From the IMG/VR virus record IMGVR_UViG_3300042890_003048, positions 1 to 61,700 of that record: 61,700 nt of DNA; one strand, 5' to 3'. The notes beneath the pieces were generated by a model. That model did not search any database, was not told the origin of the DNA, and saw nothing but the letters and a program-made list of their open reading frames with translations. Every line of letters starts with the position of its first letter. Position 1 is the stretch's first letter. Positions 23,832-33,737 of this stretch are shown in pieces. The stretch is from a virus. The position numbers were made by a program, and so were the translations under genes.

Positions 23832-24818
23832 TCATGCTGGCGAAAGTGATTCAGGGATGACAACAGCGACACCCGCAAGATTAATGTCAATAATTAATTT
23901 ATTTTCTTCAGGAACGGATTCAATTTGAACACCGTTACTGCCCTGTATTGTAAAATTACTTTTACTGACGCCGTTGATTGTTTGAATGGTTTCGCCGCAG
24001 GCCGGGCCACCTGAAAGCAAACCACTAATTCCTGCTAGTGGTACCTCTGTGTCAAACAAAGGAATTTCCTCACAAGGTTGTCCTTCCCCCGCATTTACTT
24101 TTGCCGCAAACGTAATAGAACCATCTCGAATATTTTGCTTAATATCTGCGTTGTATCCGGGCTGAAACAACACAAGGTCACGTAAAAATACCGAATCGAT
24201 AAAAATAATGTTTGTTGGAAAAGGCCACACTAATTCGGGACAGTAGTCTGGATTTTCGTACCGTGTTCTGTCGTTGTTCGCTACATTAATAGACGTTACG
24301 GCAGATTTGTATGAACTACGCGTAAGCGCTGGCTCTAAAACACAATCTGCAAGCGTACCGGTTAAAGTTGTATTGCTGGCTACAAACGCAGTCAATTCAT
24401 CTAAAGGACCTGTAACAAGAAATCCTGTCCAAAGCGATTGAAATGTAGACTCGATAAGTGCATCGACTTCTGACCCTGACAAACTTAAACCATCAAGTCC
24501 GCTGTCGGTAAATTCTGTCAAATAGGCATCAGATGTTGTTGTTCGCGTGAATGTCAGCGTGGCATACGCCAAGGCAGGGCAAGTTGAAGCAAACTCAAAG
24601 AAAAATGCATTTCCCACACGGCGTAATTGTTTTAAATACACCACGTGAAGCTTGTGATCAAAATCTACATTAGGTCCAAATGTAAAACCACAATCAACAA
24701 TTGCTGAGTTTGGTAAATTGATAAGCGTAGTCGCCCCTGATATTGGTCTACCGACAGTACCCGTAAGAAACGGGTACGCCCTGTTGCGATTATCGTCAAA
24801 AAATCCAGCTCTGGCCAC
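23832..24818 (-). CDS. YPF-family tail protein (328 aa)
   Basis: It begins with a short box FFDDNRNRAYPFL shared with the four following-in-transcript relatives at 24847-29744. The C-terminal end has IQTINGVSKSNFTIQGS and IESVPEENKLIIDI, matching the 'TINGV' block of the 319-aa protein. These look like beta-rich proteins that attach to the baseplate or a fibre. The inferred start is GTG 24818 with AGGA six bases upstream. The function is not known; paralogy is seen directly. Confidence 0.6.
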   Translation of the reverse strand: MARAGFFDDNRNRAYPFLTGTVGRPISGATTLINLPNSAIVDCGFTFGPNVDFDHKLHVVYLKQLRRVGNAFFFEFASTCPALAYATLTFTRTTTSDAYLTEFTDSGLDGLSLSGSEVDALIESTFQSLWTGFLVTGPLDELTAFVASNTTLTGTLADCVLEPALTRSSYKSAVTSINVANNDRTRYENPDYCPELVWPFPTNIIFIDSVFLRDLVLFQPGYNADIKQNIRDGSITFAAKVNAGEGQPCEEIPLFDTEVPLAGISGLLSGGPACGETIQTINGVSKSNFTIQGSNGVQIESVPEENKLIIDINLAGVAVVIPESLSPA

Positions 24819-24846
24819 GGTGCATCCTATAAGTGTTTACGCGCTG

Positions 24847-25653
24847 TTACGACCCTACCACGCTAATTTTAAGTCCAGTTTCTGTATTAGTTATTCTTAG
24901 TATTGTATCAGTTGCCGCTGCATTGTTGACGCCAATGGTGATGTTACCGTCAAGAGAAGCACAGTCAAATGTCATGTTGTCAGAAATGAAACGCATTGTT
25001 TTTATAGGATTGACTGTAGTAAACAATGATTGCGGATTACAAAGCCTGCGGCGGTATAAAGGATCACCTACGATATCTACACGAATCACTGTGCACGGAA
25101 TTCCGCCCCCACAAATAGTATTCTGAGTTATAAGTTGTTTGCGCAGTACAACGCCGTCATCGCCGACAAGCCATACGTCGCCCGCAAGAAATGTACCATC
25201 ATCTAGTAAAATTCCTCTAACACCGTGTTCGGGTACTGGCACACATACCGTGGCAGCAAACTCTGTACTGTTGCGTTCAAATATGTGGGTGCCAACGCCT
25301 AAAGCTTGAAACACACCTAGTCGATATTCTGCGGAAACAAGGACACCTGCGGGACGGTCATAAACATCACGTAAAATAAGTGTGACAGGCGGACTTAAAA
25401 TAGAAAAAGTTGTGGAACAAAGTTCAGTCGTACCTTCATTACCGACATAAATTGTTACTGTGGCGTGTGTAACGATTACTTTAGACAAGTACAATCCAAC
25501 GGTACCGCCAATTGGATACAAGTTGGCGTCAAGGAATGTTCCTTCAAGCAAAATTTTACCCGCACGACTGGTTAGTGTTGCCTTTTCGGAAAAAGGGTAC
25601 TTCGTCGTTTCATTTTGTTTACGCCATTCGGGAAATAGAATGCGCTCAGGCAT
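24847..25653 (-). CDS. YPF-family tail protein (268 aa)
   Basis: The N-terminal box EWRKQNETTKYPFSEKATL matches the shared N-x-x-Y-P-F motif of the family, followed by beta-rich sequence and a closing region with YRRRLCNPQSLFTTV and ITIGVNNAAATDTI. Its C-terminal half resembles the other members in having a short strand-rich end. ATG 25653 has GGAGG six bases upstream. It overlaps the 551-aa gene by 8 bp, so the five genes are one unit. Confidence 0.58.
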   Translation of the reverse strand: MPERILFPEWRKQNETTKYPFSEKATLTSRAGKILLEGTFLDANLYPIGGTVGLYLSKVIVTHATVTIYVGNEGTTELCSTTFSILSPPVTLILRDVYDRPAGVLVSAEYRLGVFQALGVGTHIFERNSTEFAATVCVPVPEHGVRGILLDDGTFLAGDVWLVGDDGVVLRKQLITQNTICGGGIPCTVIRVDIVGDPLYRRRLCNPQSLFTTVNPIKTMRFISDNMTFDCASLDGNITIGVNNAAATDTILRITNTETGLKISVVGS

Positions 25654-27301
25654 TTACTTCCTCCAGATAGAAGTAGCCGAACTCAGAAACCGATTTATCT
25701 GCGTAGAAACCGATGCGACCAGTGCTAGGACGGTAATTGGTAACGACAATAGGACCAAATTCTGCAAAAACAGTTGGAATTGTTAAACCAGTAACCTGTA
25801 CTGAAATTTTAGTTTCTGTCGTTGCGGTTCCGGGCAAAACTGTGGCCGAAATGCGATACCAGTCGTCTAAACGAATGCCCGGAACAAATACAGAAGCAAC
25901 GGCGCTTGATAGTTGCACTCCGTCAAAATAATGGAGCCGCAACGTTTGAGTATCGTAACTTAAAATAGCAACGTAATATTCGTAGCGCCCGGCTATTGTC
26001 GTATGCGGGCGGTAATTTAGCACTAAACCCGTATTATGCTTACTTCCGACAGTACCCGGACGCATGCGTGTATGTACTGATACGCGTCGGAATACAGTTT
26101 GTACGTCAAAGCCTTGCCACAATGTGATATTACGTAACGCCTGTGATTCAGACGTCAGTGCATACTGAGGTACAAAATTGTCGCTGAAAGACGCAGACAG
26201 CGATTGACTCATCCATGTTGGCCGAGTGTTGTCACCAGTCGTCAAGGTAATAAGCCAACGACCAGACGTTGGAATTGGTACAAACATATCCCCAGACATG
26301 TCGCCAAAACCTTCGTAGTACGGTAAAGATCCAACGATAACCACACTTTCAGACGGTGGCGGTGCAACGGGAGGTTCCACGGGAGGTTCGGGTGGAATGA
26401 CGTTGGTTTCTGCGTACTGGCTGGGTAGCAACCCCGCACTGGATGGTAATTGCGGAGGTAAGCACGCATCAAACAAACCAACCGGTGTATCAATAAGAAC
26501 GCCGCATTCGCCGTCAATTTTGGCGGTAAGTGCAAAACCTTTAATTTGAACAGTGAGTACACCGTCGCAATCAGGACCAACCGCATTTATAAACTCAATA
26601 GGCGGTTTTGTGCACGTATTACTGTCCGGACGTTTGCCGCAAGGTCCTGTAAATTGTTGAAAAACGCTTTGCAGTGCTGCTGTTGTTGTATCCTGACGTG
26701 TTGTCTCTATTGCGGTGTCGATTAAACGTACAACTGCTACTTTACGTAATATACCATCGATTTCGCGATCTTCTCCCACAATCTCAAGTGGTTCTGTTGC
26801 CTGTAAGCGCACAACGCCTTCTAGCGGCGTTGCTGCATCTAATGTTCGCATTCCTGTGACGGCAAGAGGTGCATAACTGCGTGCTGCACGTGCGGTTAAA
26901 AAACTTTGTTGTGGCGTGGAAAATCTTGCGCGATAATTAGTTTTAGACGAAACACCACTTCCAAATGTAATCCAGCCACTTACACCGTCTGCTTGAGGAT
27001 CTAAAGGATATTGCCGTCCCTCTACGACAGGACGTGCTTCCGAAATAACCGCCAAAGGTTTTAGCGTTGCTGTACCTAGCGTGGTGCTTACCAGAAAAGT
27101 AATAGATACAAATGTATCTGTAACTGTGATTGAACTTATAAATGCGTAGCGCCCTAATTGATTAGACCACCGTAAATGTAAATCTGTAATAATATTATTT
27201 TGTAACCGTAGCCCGTCGTCATCTACACCTGTGGCAGTTTCATCAACGGGATAAGCAATACCCTCGTTTAACGAATACCAGTGTTGGTTGCGAATCGCCA
27301 T
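25646..27301 (-). CDS. YPF-family tail protein with C-terminal beta domain (551 aa)
   Basis: The N-terminus has SLNEGIAYPVDETATG, the family box with Val in place of Phe. Beyond it are strand-rich segments, a Pro-rich hinge (PPEPPVEPPVAPPPSE) near the middle, and a C-terminal half with the look of a concanavalin/laminin-G sandwich: SLPYYEGFGDMSG, WQGFDVQTVFRRVSV, DDWYRISATVLPG. Such lectin-like domains bind glycans, so a receptor-binding role is plausible. ATG 27301 shares its A with the previous stop. Confidence 0.6.
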   Translation of the reverse strand: MAIRNQHWYSLNEGIAYPVDETATGVDDDGLRLQNNIITDLHLRWSNQLGRYAFISSITVTDTFVSITFLVSTTLGTATLKPLAVISEARPVVEGRQYPLDPQADGVSGWITFGSGVSSKTNYRARFSTPQQSFLTARAARSYAPLAVTGMRTLDAATPLEGVVRLQATEPLEIVGEDREIDGILRKVAVVRLIDTAIETTRQDTTTAALQSVFQQFTGPCGKRPDSNTCTKPPIEFINAVGPDCDGVLTVQIKGFALTAKIDGECGVLIDTPVGLFDACLPPQLPSSAGLLPSQYAETNVIPPEPPVEPPVAPPPSESVVIVGSLPYYEGFGDMSGDMFVPIPTSGRWLITLTTGDNTRPTWMSQSLSASFSDNFVPQYALTSESQALRNITLWQGFDVQTVFRRVSVHTRMRPGTVGSKHNTGLVLNYRPHTTIAGRYEYYVAILSYDTQTLRLHYFDGVQLSSAVASVFVPGIRLDDWYRISATVLPGTATTETKISVQVTGLTIPTVFAEFGPIVVTNYRPSTGRIGFYADKSVSEFGYFYLEEVNA

Positions 27302-28773
27302 TAACTACACCCACATCCAAATGGTTCTTTAACGGGATTAGCCGGTACCAGTTTAAATTCTAACGCACGTGTTGTTGCGGTAGATATTCCTTCGGCAGCC
27401 CACAAAGCCGACAATGCCGCAGGGACTTCAACTATTTCACCCACACACGTATCAGGCGAGTACGCGGTATCCTCGAAATGAACACTAACGTACACACCAT
27501 AACTGTCGGAATTAGAACAAGTTGCGCACAAACGTAATCGCGCTAAGATTGTATCTTGAGCTTTTACTAATTCTGGTTGATATGAAAATATAGGCCATGT
27601 TTCTGCGGGTAAAAGTTCTTCTTCGTTTGCAGTGCCAAATTGCGCAAACGACCGTAAAATTGTTGCTGTGGCTGGTACGGCAGTAGGTACTCCGCCAACG
27701 TACCTAAAAAAAGTAAAACGCATTTCAGGCTGTATGACGCAACATTCTGAATAATTGCAGTAAGTTGCACCGACAAAAAACCGACATTCTGGTTCAGCTG
27801 TAAATATTACTTGTAACGACCGTTTTCCTCGACAATCAGCGGCGGCATCCCAACGCGCAACGTTACTTACAAACTGATCTCGGACTGTTTCGGCGGTTGT
27901 TGCTATCGTTGCGTAACGATCCCACAACACTTTCAAACCTCGATACGTTCTCACAAAATAATTACAAGCTTGACAAGGCTGACAATCGTTAAAAACTCTA
28001 AAACTATGCCGCGTCGTATCAGAGGCAAACACGCCCACAGGTACGTCGTCACCGTAATCTACAGTGGCTCGGCGTTGACCGCGATAACACGCATCCCATT
28101 GCATGTTGAAATTACCAAACTCATCTGGACCAATTTGATTAATGGTACGTACCGGTTGTGCATCAGGATCGCAGCCTGTAATTCTTCCTAAACCGGCACC
28201 GGGTACGCCATCAATAAGAAAACGTGTTTTAAATCGGCCACCGTCGTCGTTAGTTACGTCTTGCGGTTCCAGTACAACGTTATATCCCGCATATAACGCA
28301 AGAGCTCCGCCTTGGGCATCTAACCCCACGCGCACGGTCTCAAGTCGTTTTGGTACTTTGTTGTAAGTGCGTGGATCTAAAGGTTCTTCTGCGATTATCC
28401 ATGTTCCTAACGATAAAGTTTGAAAACACGGTTTATGTAAAACTAGACGCAACACCCCGGTATCGTTTAGCATTTCGCAGATAAGACGATCTGTACCCCA
28501 TGCCTGCCCAGCTCCCAGTGTTCCGGAAAATACAATTGCATTGTCCTTGTCTCTAATATTTACAGTGCCTGCGGGAACAGGAGATACGGCTGTCAAATAC
28601 ATGCGGATGTAAAACGGCGCATTTATGTAGCATGTGTCGTCTGCGTACGACAGATAGACATCAAGTAATGCCCAACCTAATTCAGATTGCTGTACAAAAG
28701 GATAATCTGATCCGTTACCGGGAGCTTGGTTAATACCAATACGCGTAAGTGTTGCGCAGGCGGGAACAGACAC
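27301..28773 (-). CDS. YPF-family tail protein (490 aa)
   Basis: The GTG 28773 start has AAGGAG seven bases upstream; a longer TTG start at 28797 is too close to that site. The family box is GNGSDYPFVQQS. The protein is Cys-rich in its second half (ECRFFVGATYCNYSECCV; DCQPCQACNYFV), and it carries a 'VRTINQIGPDEFGNFNMQW' block related to the TINGV block of its neighbours. The C-terminus ends with FGCGCS. It is probably a structural protein at the baseplate periphery. Confidence 0.58.
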   Translation of the reverse strand: MSVPACATLTRIGINQAPGNGSDYPFVQQSELGWALLDVYLSYADDTCYINAPFYIRMYLTAVSPVPAGTVNIRDKDNAIVFSGTLGAGQAWGTDRLICEMLNDTGVLRLVLHKPCFQTLSLGTWIIAEEPLDPRTYNKVPKRLETVRVGLDAQGGALALYAGYNVVLEPQDVTNDDGGRFKTRFLIDGVPGAGLGRITGCDPDAQPVRTINQIGPDEFGNFNMQWDACYRGQRRATVDYGDDVPVGVFASDTTRHSFRVFNDCQPCQACNYFVRTYRGLKVLWDRYATIATTAETVRDQFVSNVARWDAAADCRGKRSLQVIFTAEPECRFFVGATYCNYSECCVIQPEMRFTFFRYVGGVPTAVPATATILRSFAQFGTANEEELLPAETWPIFSYQPELVKAQDTILARLRLCATCSNSDSYGVYVSVHFEDTAYSPDTCVGEIVEVPAALSALWAAEGISTATTRALEFKLVPANPVKEPFGCGCS

Positions 28774-28784
28774 AGGCAATCTCC

Positions 28785-29744
28785 TTAGGTAGCGCAACTC
28801 CTGTCATTCAAACGCGAACCCAATACCACCATGTCCATGGTTTGAACAGAGATTTGCAAACGTGACAGAAAACCTTCAATATTAGTGGCTTGCTGCGCCA
28901 ATCGTTCTAAATCTTGCGTGATTCGTTCTAGTTCCGTTGCTCCGCAACACGGGCTTGCGCACGTATCGACAAATTTAACACCATTAGTAATTGGTTCGAT
29001 TTGTAAACAATCTGTACCCGCAAAACTAAAACCACCTGCCGTTGTTGCAGGCACGCCGTTAATTGTTTTAATGGGTGTAGTCAACGCAGCGTCGCCATAA
29101 CACGTGCAATCTTCTACAGAACCTTCGCCCTGAATAAAATTAATACGAATTCTTGCCAGATCCCCATCAACTACTACAGGCACAAGCTGACAGTTATTTC
29201 CGGCAACTAATTCAACGTCACCGTAAAATTTACCGGATGCTTGCGAGCCATTAATTAACGTAATAGAACTGACGCCTGTAATAATTGGTCTAATTGCATC
29301 CGGATCTAGCTGGCCTGCGGTAAACGCAAAAAACCAACTACCTGAAGGTTGCAAATCTATTCCCGTCAGTTTGCCAATAACAATCTTTCCCGCAGTGTCA
29401 GAAAAAGTACCGACACCGCCCAAAGAAAACACGACGTTTTTAGCACCGGTTGCAAACGATTGCCGTGGAATTAATGCCGTAGCTGCGTCAACAGGATCGC
29501 CGGAAACTGGCGCATAGCCAACGATTACGGCATACCCAATGGAATAAGCATCTATACGTTTAATAAAGAACCGACCGCTAGTTACGTTTAATCCAGCATG
29601 AATGGGTAAGTCTAATTCGACAATAAAATCTTCTGGAATTGTAAAACTGCCAGACGTATCTGTACCAGTAGCAGTATCTGCCAACGGATAATTTCGTTGA
29701 CTGTTGTGATTTAAAAACTCTAAATTCCAATTGCCGACAGGCAT
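28785..29744 (-). CDS. YPF-family tail protein (319 aa)
   Basis: The N-terminus reads LEFLNHNSQRNYPLADT, the clearest form of the family box, followed by FIVELDLPIHAGLN. The centre has 'TPIKTINGVPATTAGGFSF' and 'LQIEPITNGVKFVD', the block shared with the 328-aa member. A closing coiled-coil-like helix (ERITQDLERLAQQAT) may drive trimerisation. ATG 29744 has AGGAG seven bases upstream. Confidence 0.6.
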   Translation of the reverse strand: MPVGNWNLEFLNHNSQRNYPLADTATGTDTSGSFTIPEDFIVELDLPIHAGLNVTSGRFFIKRIDAYSIGYAVIVGYAPVSGDPVDAATALIPRQSFATGAKNVVFSLGGVGTFSDTAGKIVIGKLTGIDLQPSGSWFFAFTAGQLDPDAIRPIITGVSSITLINGSQASGKFYGDVELVAGNNCQLVPVVVDGDLARIRINFIQGEGSVEDCTCYGDAALTTPIKTINGVPATTAGGFSFAGTDCLQIEPITNGVKFVDTCASPCCGATELERITQDLERLAQQATNIEGFLSRLQISVQTMDMVVLGSRLNDRSCAT

Positions 29745-29762
29745 GAGTATTCTCCTGTCTTG

Positions 29763-31550
29763 TTACGATGCAGACAAAATTCCAGTCATTTGCAAAATAC
29801 CAACTTCTCCGGCGTAAGCATCTCCGCCGCGTTGAACTGTAAACAACAGGGTGTCGCCGTCTGCAACAGCAAAACTTGTGCTTGTAACGTCAATATATTT
29901 ATTACTTGCGCCTAATGCAGCTGTCGTAGCAATAGTGACAGGAAATTCACTGGCGGCTAAAGGAAGTGCTATTGACGCTCCTGTTGCCGGCTTTGGCAAT
30001 CGTCGCGCCGTGACCGTAAGACTCGGTAAATTTCCAACGGCACGACCAAGAATACGCAACTTAAGAGAAATAACAGGTGAAACAAAACCAGTTGAGCTCG
30101 GAACATGCAATTTACACCTAATAGACGTTTCACTTGCGGCAGGAAAACCAAGATAAGTTACGTCTTCGTAAAACTGTTCTTCCACGCCGTCTAAACGTAT
30201 TAATTGGACTTCAATTTCCCGCGATTCAGTCGGAACCACGGAGATCTCCACAGGACCCTGATAAAGCCAAGGACTGCTGGCACTGCCAACTACTAAACGG
30301 CGACGAGATGGACTAGATAACGATACCGAAGAACTTAAAGTGTACAGACCTTCACAAACAGGTCCTTGCGTAAATGAATTGCCTGTAATTTCTTTAAGAA
30401 CCTGATATCCTGTAGCACCTGTTGTCGCTAAAAAATTAAGATCCAAGTCAATATTTAACGCACCTAAAGACCCTGCGGTTCCGTCTGTGCAGGTGATGAC
30501 AAGGCGCGGATCTAAAGACTTAAGGCTAGTAACTACAGTAGCATCGGTAGAAAATGACGGTTTAGTAAACCAAATGCGCATAGCCATTTGAGTGCGGCGT
30601 GGGCATTCGGCATCAGGTGGATCCGACAAACTTATAGAAAAGCCCGGAGAGTTATATGCAGTGGGCCACGGTACATCATTGTAACAGTCTGACATCCACC
30701 AAATACCGTTACGATCTACAATACAAGCACCTGTTTCGCCCATCGGTACGCCAGTGAATCCCGTGGTGCCGCGATCAAACTCTAAATAAGCTTCAGACGC
30801 CGGGAGCGGAGGCCAAATATTTTTAAGTGAGAGATGCGCCGCAAGGTTATACCCAAACATGGCACCGGCAGGAGCCGTACCATTAAAGCTGGCATGTCCT
30901 GCGGGTAACCAACCGGGCAACGTAGCATCTGGTACTGAAATACTATGTTGAGCGTTTAGCGCAGGCTCCGTGTAAGTACCAGCGGGCTGACATACCAAAT
31001 CAAACTTATAATGCACATGCCTGTCGATGAAATCTGCAAACTGCGGCAACACCAGCACGTTACCGTTACCATCCGCACGCAATACGGGAATGGTTACGGG
31101 TGTCCGCGTATTCACGAGCTTGCCGGGAGTTGACCCCGATAAATAATACAATCCTGCGGTTACGGTACCCGTGACGGCTTCACTCAAGTTCAAAGCCGAA
31201 TAACCTGATACGAGAATGTCGGCAGAAGTGGCTGACAGTTTTTGAAGAACGACACCCCACACTTGTGCTGATTCTGCCGCAACGACATACCCATTGACGG
31301 TACCGCTTGCAACAGCGGACAATGCTTGCTCAAAGACCTGACTTACTGATGAGAAGTAAACAGGCTGTCCAACTTTAACAGAAGAAGCTACAGCTGTCTT
31401 GCGGATGACAATTGTTGAACCAACGCCAGACGCTCCTAAAACTTCCCATATGTAATTAATATTTTGCTGAAGCTGTGCAGTGGGCCGGTTAGTTACACCA
31501 GCCGAAACGGGTTCACCGTCGCGCACGAAATTGATGTATTCGTTTAACAC
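29763..31550 (-). CDS. Tail fibre/baseplate protein (595 aa)
   Basis: I set the start at GTG 31550, with AAGGAGA eight bases upstream, giving an N-terminus LNEYINFVRDGEPVSAGVTN followed by PTAQLQQNINYIWEV; a longer frame would overlap the previous gene. That opening resembles fibre or baseplate attachment domains seen in large-phage tail proteins. The rest is beta-rich with Ala/Ser/Thr/Gly segments, as in fibre shafts, with domains from about residue 170 on. No enzymatic motif is visible. Confidence 0.55.
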   Translation of the reverse strand: MLNEYINFVRDGEPVSAGVTNRPTAQLQQNINYIWEVLGASGVGSTIVIRKTAVASSVKVGQPVYFSSVSQVFEQALSAVASGTVNGYVVAAESAQVWGVVLQKLSATSADILVSGYSALNLSEAVTGTVTAGLYYLSGSTPGKLVNTRTPVTIPVLRADGNGNVLVLPQFADFIDRHVHYKFDLVCQPAGTYTEPALNAQHSISVPDATLPGWLPAGHASFNGTAPAGAMFGYNLAAHLSLKNIWPPLPASEAYLEFDRGTTGFTGVPMGETGACIVDRNGIWWMSDCYNDVPWPTAYNSPGFSISLSDPPDAECPRRTQMAMRIWFTKPSFSTDATVVTSLKSLDPRLVITCTDGTAGSLGALNIDLDLNFLATTGATGYQVLKEITGNSFTQGPVCEGLYTLSSSVSLSSPSRRRLVVGSASSPWLYQGPVEISVVPTESREIEVQLIRLDGVEEQFYEDVTYLGFPAASETSIRCKLHVPSSTGFVSPVISLKLRILGRAVGNLPSLTVTARRLPKPATGASIALPLAASEFPVTIATTAALGASNKYIDVTSTSFAVADGDTLLFTVQRGGDAYAGEVGILQMTGILSAS

Positions 31551-31563
31551 GCTGGTGTTCTCC

Positions 31564-32154
31564 TTAGCGCAACTGAAGCTTCCATTCCAAACCAATTTGG
31601 CTGGAAACAAGCTTTAGTTGTTGCAAGCTGGTTGACAGATAGAACCGGCTAAATACCAAGTCTCTCGTAGCATCAGCTTCGTCCACGATGGCAACGAGTG
31701 CAGCCCCAAAAACTTTACTGTTACTGGCGTCCGAGAACGGCCGTCCGTGTACACCGACAACACCTGTGGTTTGCGCAAAGAATACAGGCTGATTTCCTTT
31801 AGGATACGCAACCTCATCGGTGCTGATGACTTGCGCCGACACCAGTGGTATGCGCAGGTAATCTCGGTTAGGAGTACTAATCAGCCCGTTATAGTAATCG
31901 ATACCGGCCGAAGATTCTCTGCCGTAACTGGGTACAACTACTGTATTTCCTGCGGAAGCCACATTCTCGTATTCGATGTACATACCCGAAATGCGATATT
32001 GTTTTTCACCTGTCGTCAGCAATTGGGCAGCGATTGCTGCCCATTCGTATAAAACGGTATTAGGTTGCCACGACGTAATAGGCGTGATTTTATTTGGCTC
32101 TACGTTGTGGAGCCGTACCATGCCAGTAGGAGGTTGGATCTTGTCAGTGGTCAT
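31564..32154 (-). CDS. Tail structural protein (196 aa)
   Basis: A single-domain beta-rich protein (GEKQYRISGMYIEYENVA; VVVPSYGRESSAGIDYY). It resembles small fibre or baseplate adaptors encoded next to fibre genes, though I cannot name a family. ATG 32154 overlaps the previous TGA region by four bases, and the fibre gene follows 13 bp after its stop. Expressed with the 505-aa protein. Confidence 0.5.
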   Translation of the reverse strand: MTTDKIQPPTGMVRLHNVEPNKITPITSWQPNTVLYEWAAIAAQLLTTGEKQYRISGMYIEYENVASAGNTVVVPSYGRESSAGIDYYNGLISTPNRDYLRIPLVSAQVISTDEVAYPKGNQPVFFAQTTGVVGVHGRPFSDASNSKVFGAALVAIVDEADATRDLVFSRFYLSTSLQQLKLVSSQIGLEWKLQLR

Positions 32155-33668
32155 TCGCAGCGTCCTTGAATTAGTCGAATCGTGACATCTTGATCATCCA
32201 CCAAAGTAGCGGCATCTATTATTTCTTCAACACTATTCCCAAAATAAACCAATACGTTTTCTTCAGCGAGCCCCGCATCTGTCGAACTAATACCGTCCAT
32301 CGTAATCTGGTCAGTTTCGGCATCCAACGCAATAAGCACCATTACGCCAATGTGCGGTGGTACGATACGTCGCAACGCGTAAGTAAGGTTTAATCTTAAC
32401 GCATTTGAGCCAAATTTCGACGGTCTAAGTACAAGCAGTATAAAGTTGTTGCGCAAAATGTTTCTAGTCAGGAACAACAGTGGATTAATTGTTGCTGGAA
32501 GTGCTAATGGCCCGGGTTGTCCTGTTTTAACGGTGCGATTGTCTAATAGCATTGCCAAGGTTGCCCCTGCGGCTACACCTCGGTCATGCGTGTCTTGCCA
32601 AAACTTTTCAACGTCACCGGGATTACCTTGCACAGGGAATTCAAACGCTGTGTATCCGTCGTCTTTGGTGTACACATTAGTTGCGTATGTTTTATTTTCA
32701 AACACAATGTCTTGATAAATACCAGACACCATAAAGTTTTTCCCGATAGCTAACGCTTTAACGCTATCAGGCAATTCTCCACGATTAAAACCATAAATTT
32801 GCAACGTATTTGTTAAAGACTGTCCTTGTTTTAACTGATCGCCTATTGTGACAAGTAACGTGGCTCCAAGCGCATACCCGTACACATTTTTATCCGTTAC
32901 CACCCAGCTTTTATTCTGAAAATCAAAAATCTGTGTCACAATTTCATCGTTAGTTTTGACTAACGGTACGTCGGCGAAAGCTTCTAGCAGGTGGTCCAAA
33001 GTACGAGCGGACGTACCCTCAATCATAGAATCGTAATTAGCATTTATAAAATCACGGTACGTGTGCGACGATTTCTGTTCTTGCGAAATGACATACCCAA
33101 ACTGATAGAAAAGATCACGCTCGTCCCATTCGCTACCAAAGACCCACAACGTAAATTTACCGTCTTCTGTAATGATGTTTGCGTCGGATGCAGGATCCTC
33201 CAAGAAAAGGATTACTCCATCTTGCACTACGTAATCTGATCCGTTAATTGCCGTATAGCTGGCTGCTGATAATCGGTTACTCAGCACAGGCACTACAGTT
33301 AATTTAGCGGGCAGTGGATACGTTGTGTATTGCAAGGCCTGTGTTTGCCCGTACGTTGCACCTTGTCCGTAAGTATTAGTGCCGACATCATAACGTGTAC
33401 GGTTAAGAATTGTTTGATTGCGTTGTGCAGTGTCAAACGTCAAAAGATGCCATTCTAATTTGCGTAAAGGTTTAAGTTTTAAACGACTAACAGATGCCAA
33501 CAACTCATCAAAATTTTGTGTAATTTGTTTATCGCGGGCAGCGCGAGCAACAAATAATGATTTGACTTGCTCGGATTGTGCAAACAAGTCTGCCCAAAAA
33601 TTACCGACAGTATTTAACAATACGGATGAGTCGTCTAAGTCATCTTTCGGATAAATCGGCAGTGACAT
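32151..33668 (-). CDS. Putative baseplate/tail protein (505 aa)
   Basis: The N-terminal 60 residues are helical (FWADLFAQSEQVKSLFVA), then a strand-rich body, a segment with an extended linker (TLQIYGFNRGELPDSV), and an acidic C-terminus. Its place between the J-like baseplate cluster and the fibres suggests a baseplate wedge or a fibre connector. I do not recognise the family. ATG 33668 has AGGAAG upstream and sits immediately behind the terminator hairpin at 33687-33711. Confidence 0.45.
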   Translation of the reverse strand: MSLPIYPKDDLDDSSVLLNTVGNFWADLFAQSEQVKSLFVARAARDKQITQNFDELLASVSRLKLKPLRKLEWHLLTFDTAQRNQTILNRTRYDVGTNTYGQGATYGQTQALQYTTYPLPAKLTVVPVLSNRLSAASYTAINGSDYVVQDGVILFLEDPASDANIITEDGKFTLWVFGSEWDERDLFYQFGYVISQEQKSSHTYRDFINANYDSMIEGTSARTLDHLLEAFADVPLVKTNDEIVTQIFDFQNKSWVVTDKNVYGYALGATLLVTIGDQLKQGQSLTNTLQIYGFNRGELPDSVKALAIGKNFMVSGIYQDIVFENKTYATNVYTKDDGYTAFEFPVQGNPGDVEKFWQDTHDRGVAAGATLAMLLDNRTVKTGQPGPLALPATINPLLFLTRNILRNNFILLVLRPSKFGSNALRLNLTYALRRIVPPHIGVMVLIALDAETDQITMDGISSTDAGLAEENVLVYFGNSVEEIIDAATLVDDQDVTIRLIQGRCE

Positions 33669-33686
33669 GATGACTTCCTGAAAAGA

Positions 33687-33711
33687 AACGGGCGGCTTTG
33701 GGCCGCCCGTT
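33687..33711 (-). terminator. Intrinsic terminator before the 505-aa gene
   Basis: The 10-bp perfect stem AACGGGCGGC pairs with GCCGCCCGTT around a 5-nt loop, followed on the minus strand by TTTCTTTT and at once by the ribosome-binding site of the next gene. It ends the transcript carrying the lipoprotein, peptidase and 149-aa genes. Confidence 0.8.
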
Positions 33712-33737
33712 AGAACAGCGTTATTTCATCTTATCAT

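Noticed and set aside
23819-23890. Longer start of the repeat fibre gene
   Set aside because: The extension would overlap the previous gene's end and has no ribosome-binding site, while ATG 23818 has AGGTG at the right distance.
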